Positions 63,734-64,000 of a stretch of 64,000 nt of DNA are shown piece after piece. Source of the stretch: a virus; the IMG/VR virus record IMGVR_UViG_3300037337_000106, positions 1-64,000 of that record; one strand, written 5' to 3'. The notes beneath the pieces were generated by a model that searched no databases, was not told the DNA's origin, and was given only the letters and a program-made list of their open reading frames with translations. The first letter of the stretch is position 1. The number at the start of each line of letters is the position of its first letter. A program made the translations under genes and the position numbers.

Positions 63734-63801
63734 TGTATATGTAAATATAATCAATATATTGAACTATTAAAAATTTAAAGTGTTAAAACTTTGTTAATTT
63801 T
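63734..63801 (-). promoter_or_regulatory. Phage promoter element
   Basis: TTAACAAAGTTTTAACAC, spacer, TTGATTATATTTACATATAC before the gene at 63700. Confidence 0.85.
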
Positions 63802-63995
63802 TATCTATTATACCAATTAACATGTGTAAAATCATTTCGGTATAAATTACTTTTAATATCACTGGGATTTATTAAAATATCAGATTCTTCAGTTAATGTT
63901 GCGTACTTTCCAAATCCATCATAGTCAATAAATCCGCCTGATCTTATGTTTGATGTAAAATCACTAAGTGTCATTAAATTGCCATTTTTTGACAT
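63801..63995 (-). CDS. Small conserved phage protein, 64 aa
   Basis: LMTLSDFTSNIRSGGFIDYDGFGKYAT...NDFTHVNWYNR is a common phage pattern (GGFIDYDGFGKY...THVxWxNR), function unknown. The start MSKNG lies 5 bases from the window edge. Confidence 0.65.
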   Translation of the reverse strand: MSKNGNLMTLSDFTSNIRSGGFIDYDGFGKYATLTEESDILINPSDIKSNLYRNDFTHVNWYNR

Positions 63996-64000
63996 AGGAT

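Overview
The window looks like part of a large, AT-rich, lytic tailed phage of a Bacteroidota (probably Flavobacteriia-like) host. The host guess rests on AT-rich composition, A-rich leaders without Shine-Dalgarno sequences, a TAnnTTT-like -7 element, a PspC protein, a TIGR03643/DUF2805 protein and a histone H1-like (Hc1) protein. The phage guess rests on a collagen-like tail fibre with a peptidase S74 chaperone, two lysins, thymidylate synthase, a DNA ligase, an RNA ligase, five free-standing homing endonucleases and a roughly 6 kb tRNA array. Many small proteins share a T4-type capsid-targeting N terminus, which suggests a myovirus with a T4-like prohead.

Layout. 1-953 (+): tandem, overlapping mini-genes encoding tetrapeptide-repeat (x-S-V-x) proteins. 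952-2257 (+): duplicated phage promoter and a RecA/RadA-type ATPase. 2347-3300: about 1 kb without genes, with a 10-bp-phased repeat and hairpins. From 3.3 kb to the end everything is on the minus strand. 3.3-16 kb: predicted virion cargo, tail fibre and a lysis-like group (glucosaminidase, mini-MscS protein, PAP2 phosphatase). 16-25.5 kb: thyA, small proteins, amidase endolysin, M42 peptidase, RecB-like nuclease, H1-like protein. 25.5-28.2 kb: DNA ligase fractured by a split intein with a Vsr-like endonuclease between the halves. 28.3-45.5 kb: SET-domain protein, FN3-Hint protein, PspC, exonuclease, HAD phosphatases, CCA-adding enzyme, HD hydrolase, metallophosphoesterases, cREC protein, HNH endonuclease. 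45.6-51.6 kb: about 30 tRNA or tRNA-like genes covering nearly all amino acids, with two GIY-YIG endonucleases inside. 52-55.7 kb: a second cargo cluster, including a 2H phosphoesterase and an ATP-grasp protein. 55.8-63.9 kb: RNA ligase, a polynucleotide-kinase-like gene interrupted in its Walker A motif by a homing endonuclease, a sigma factor, guanylate-kinase-like protein, Nei/Fpg glycosylase and a PNKP-like 3' phosphatase.

Themes. (1) About 25 copies of one promoter-like element, often with the upstream terminator folded into it, precede operons and tRNA blocks; the phage sigma factor is a candidate reader. (2) RNA repair and tRNA supply: RNA ligase, kinase, 3' phosphatase, HAD and cREC RNA-repair domains, CCA enzyme, tRNA array. 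(3) Ten proteins with a probable capsid-targeting and cleavage tag, so enzymes may be packaged and injected. (4) Heavy mobile-element load aimed at active-site codons. Functional calls come from motif recognition by eye; no database search was run.
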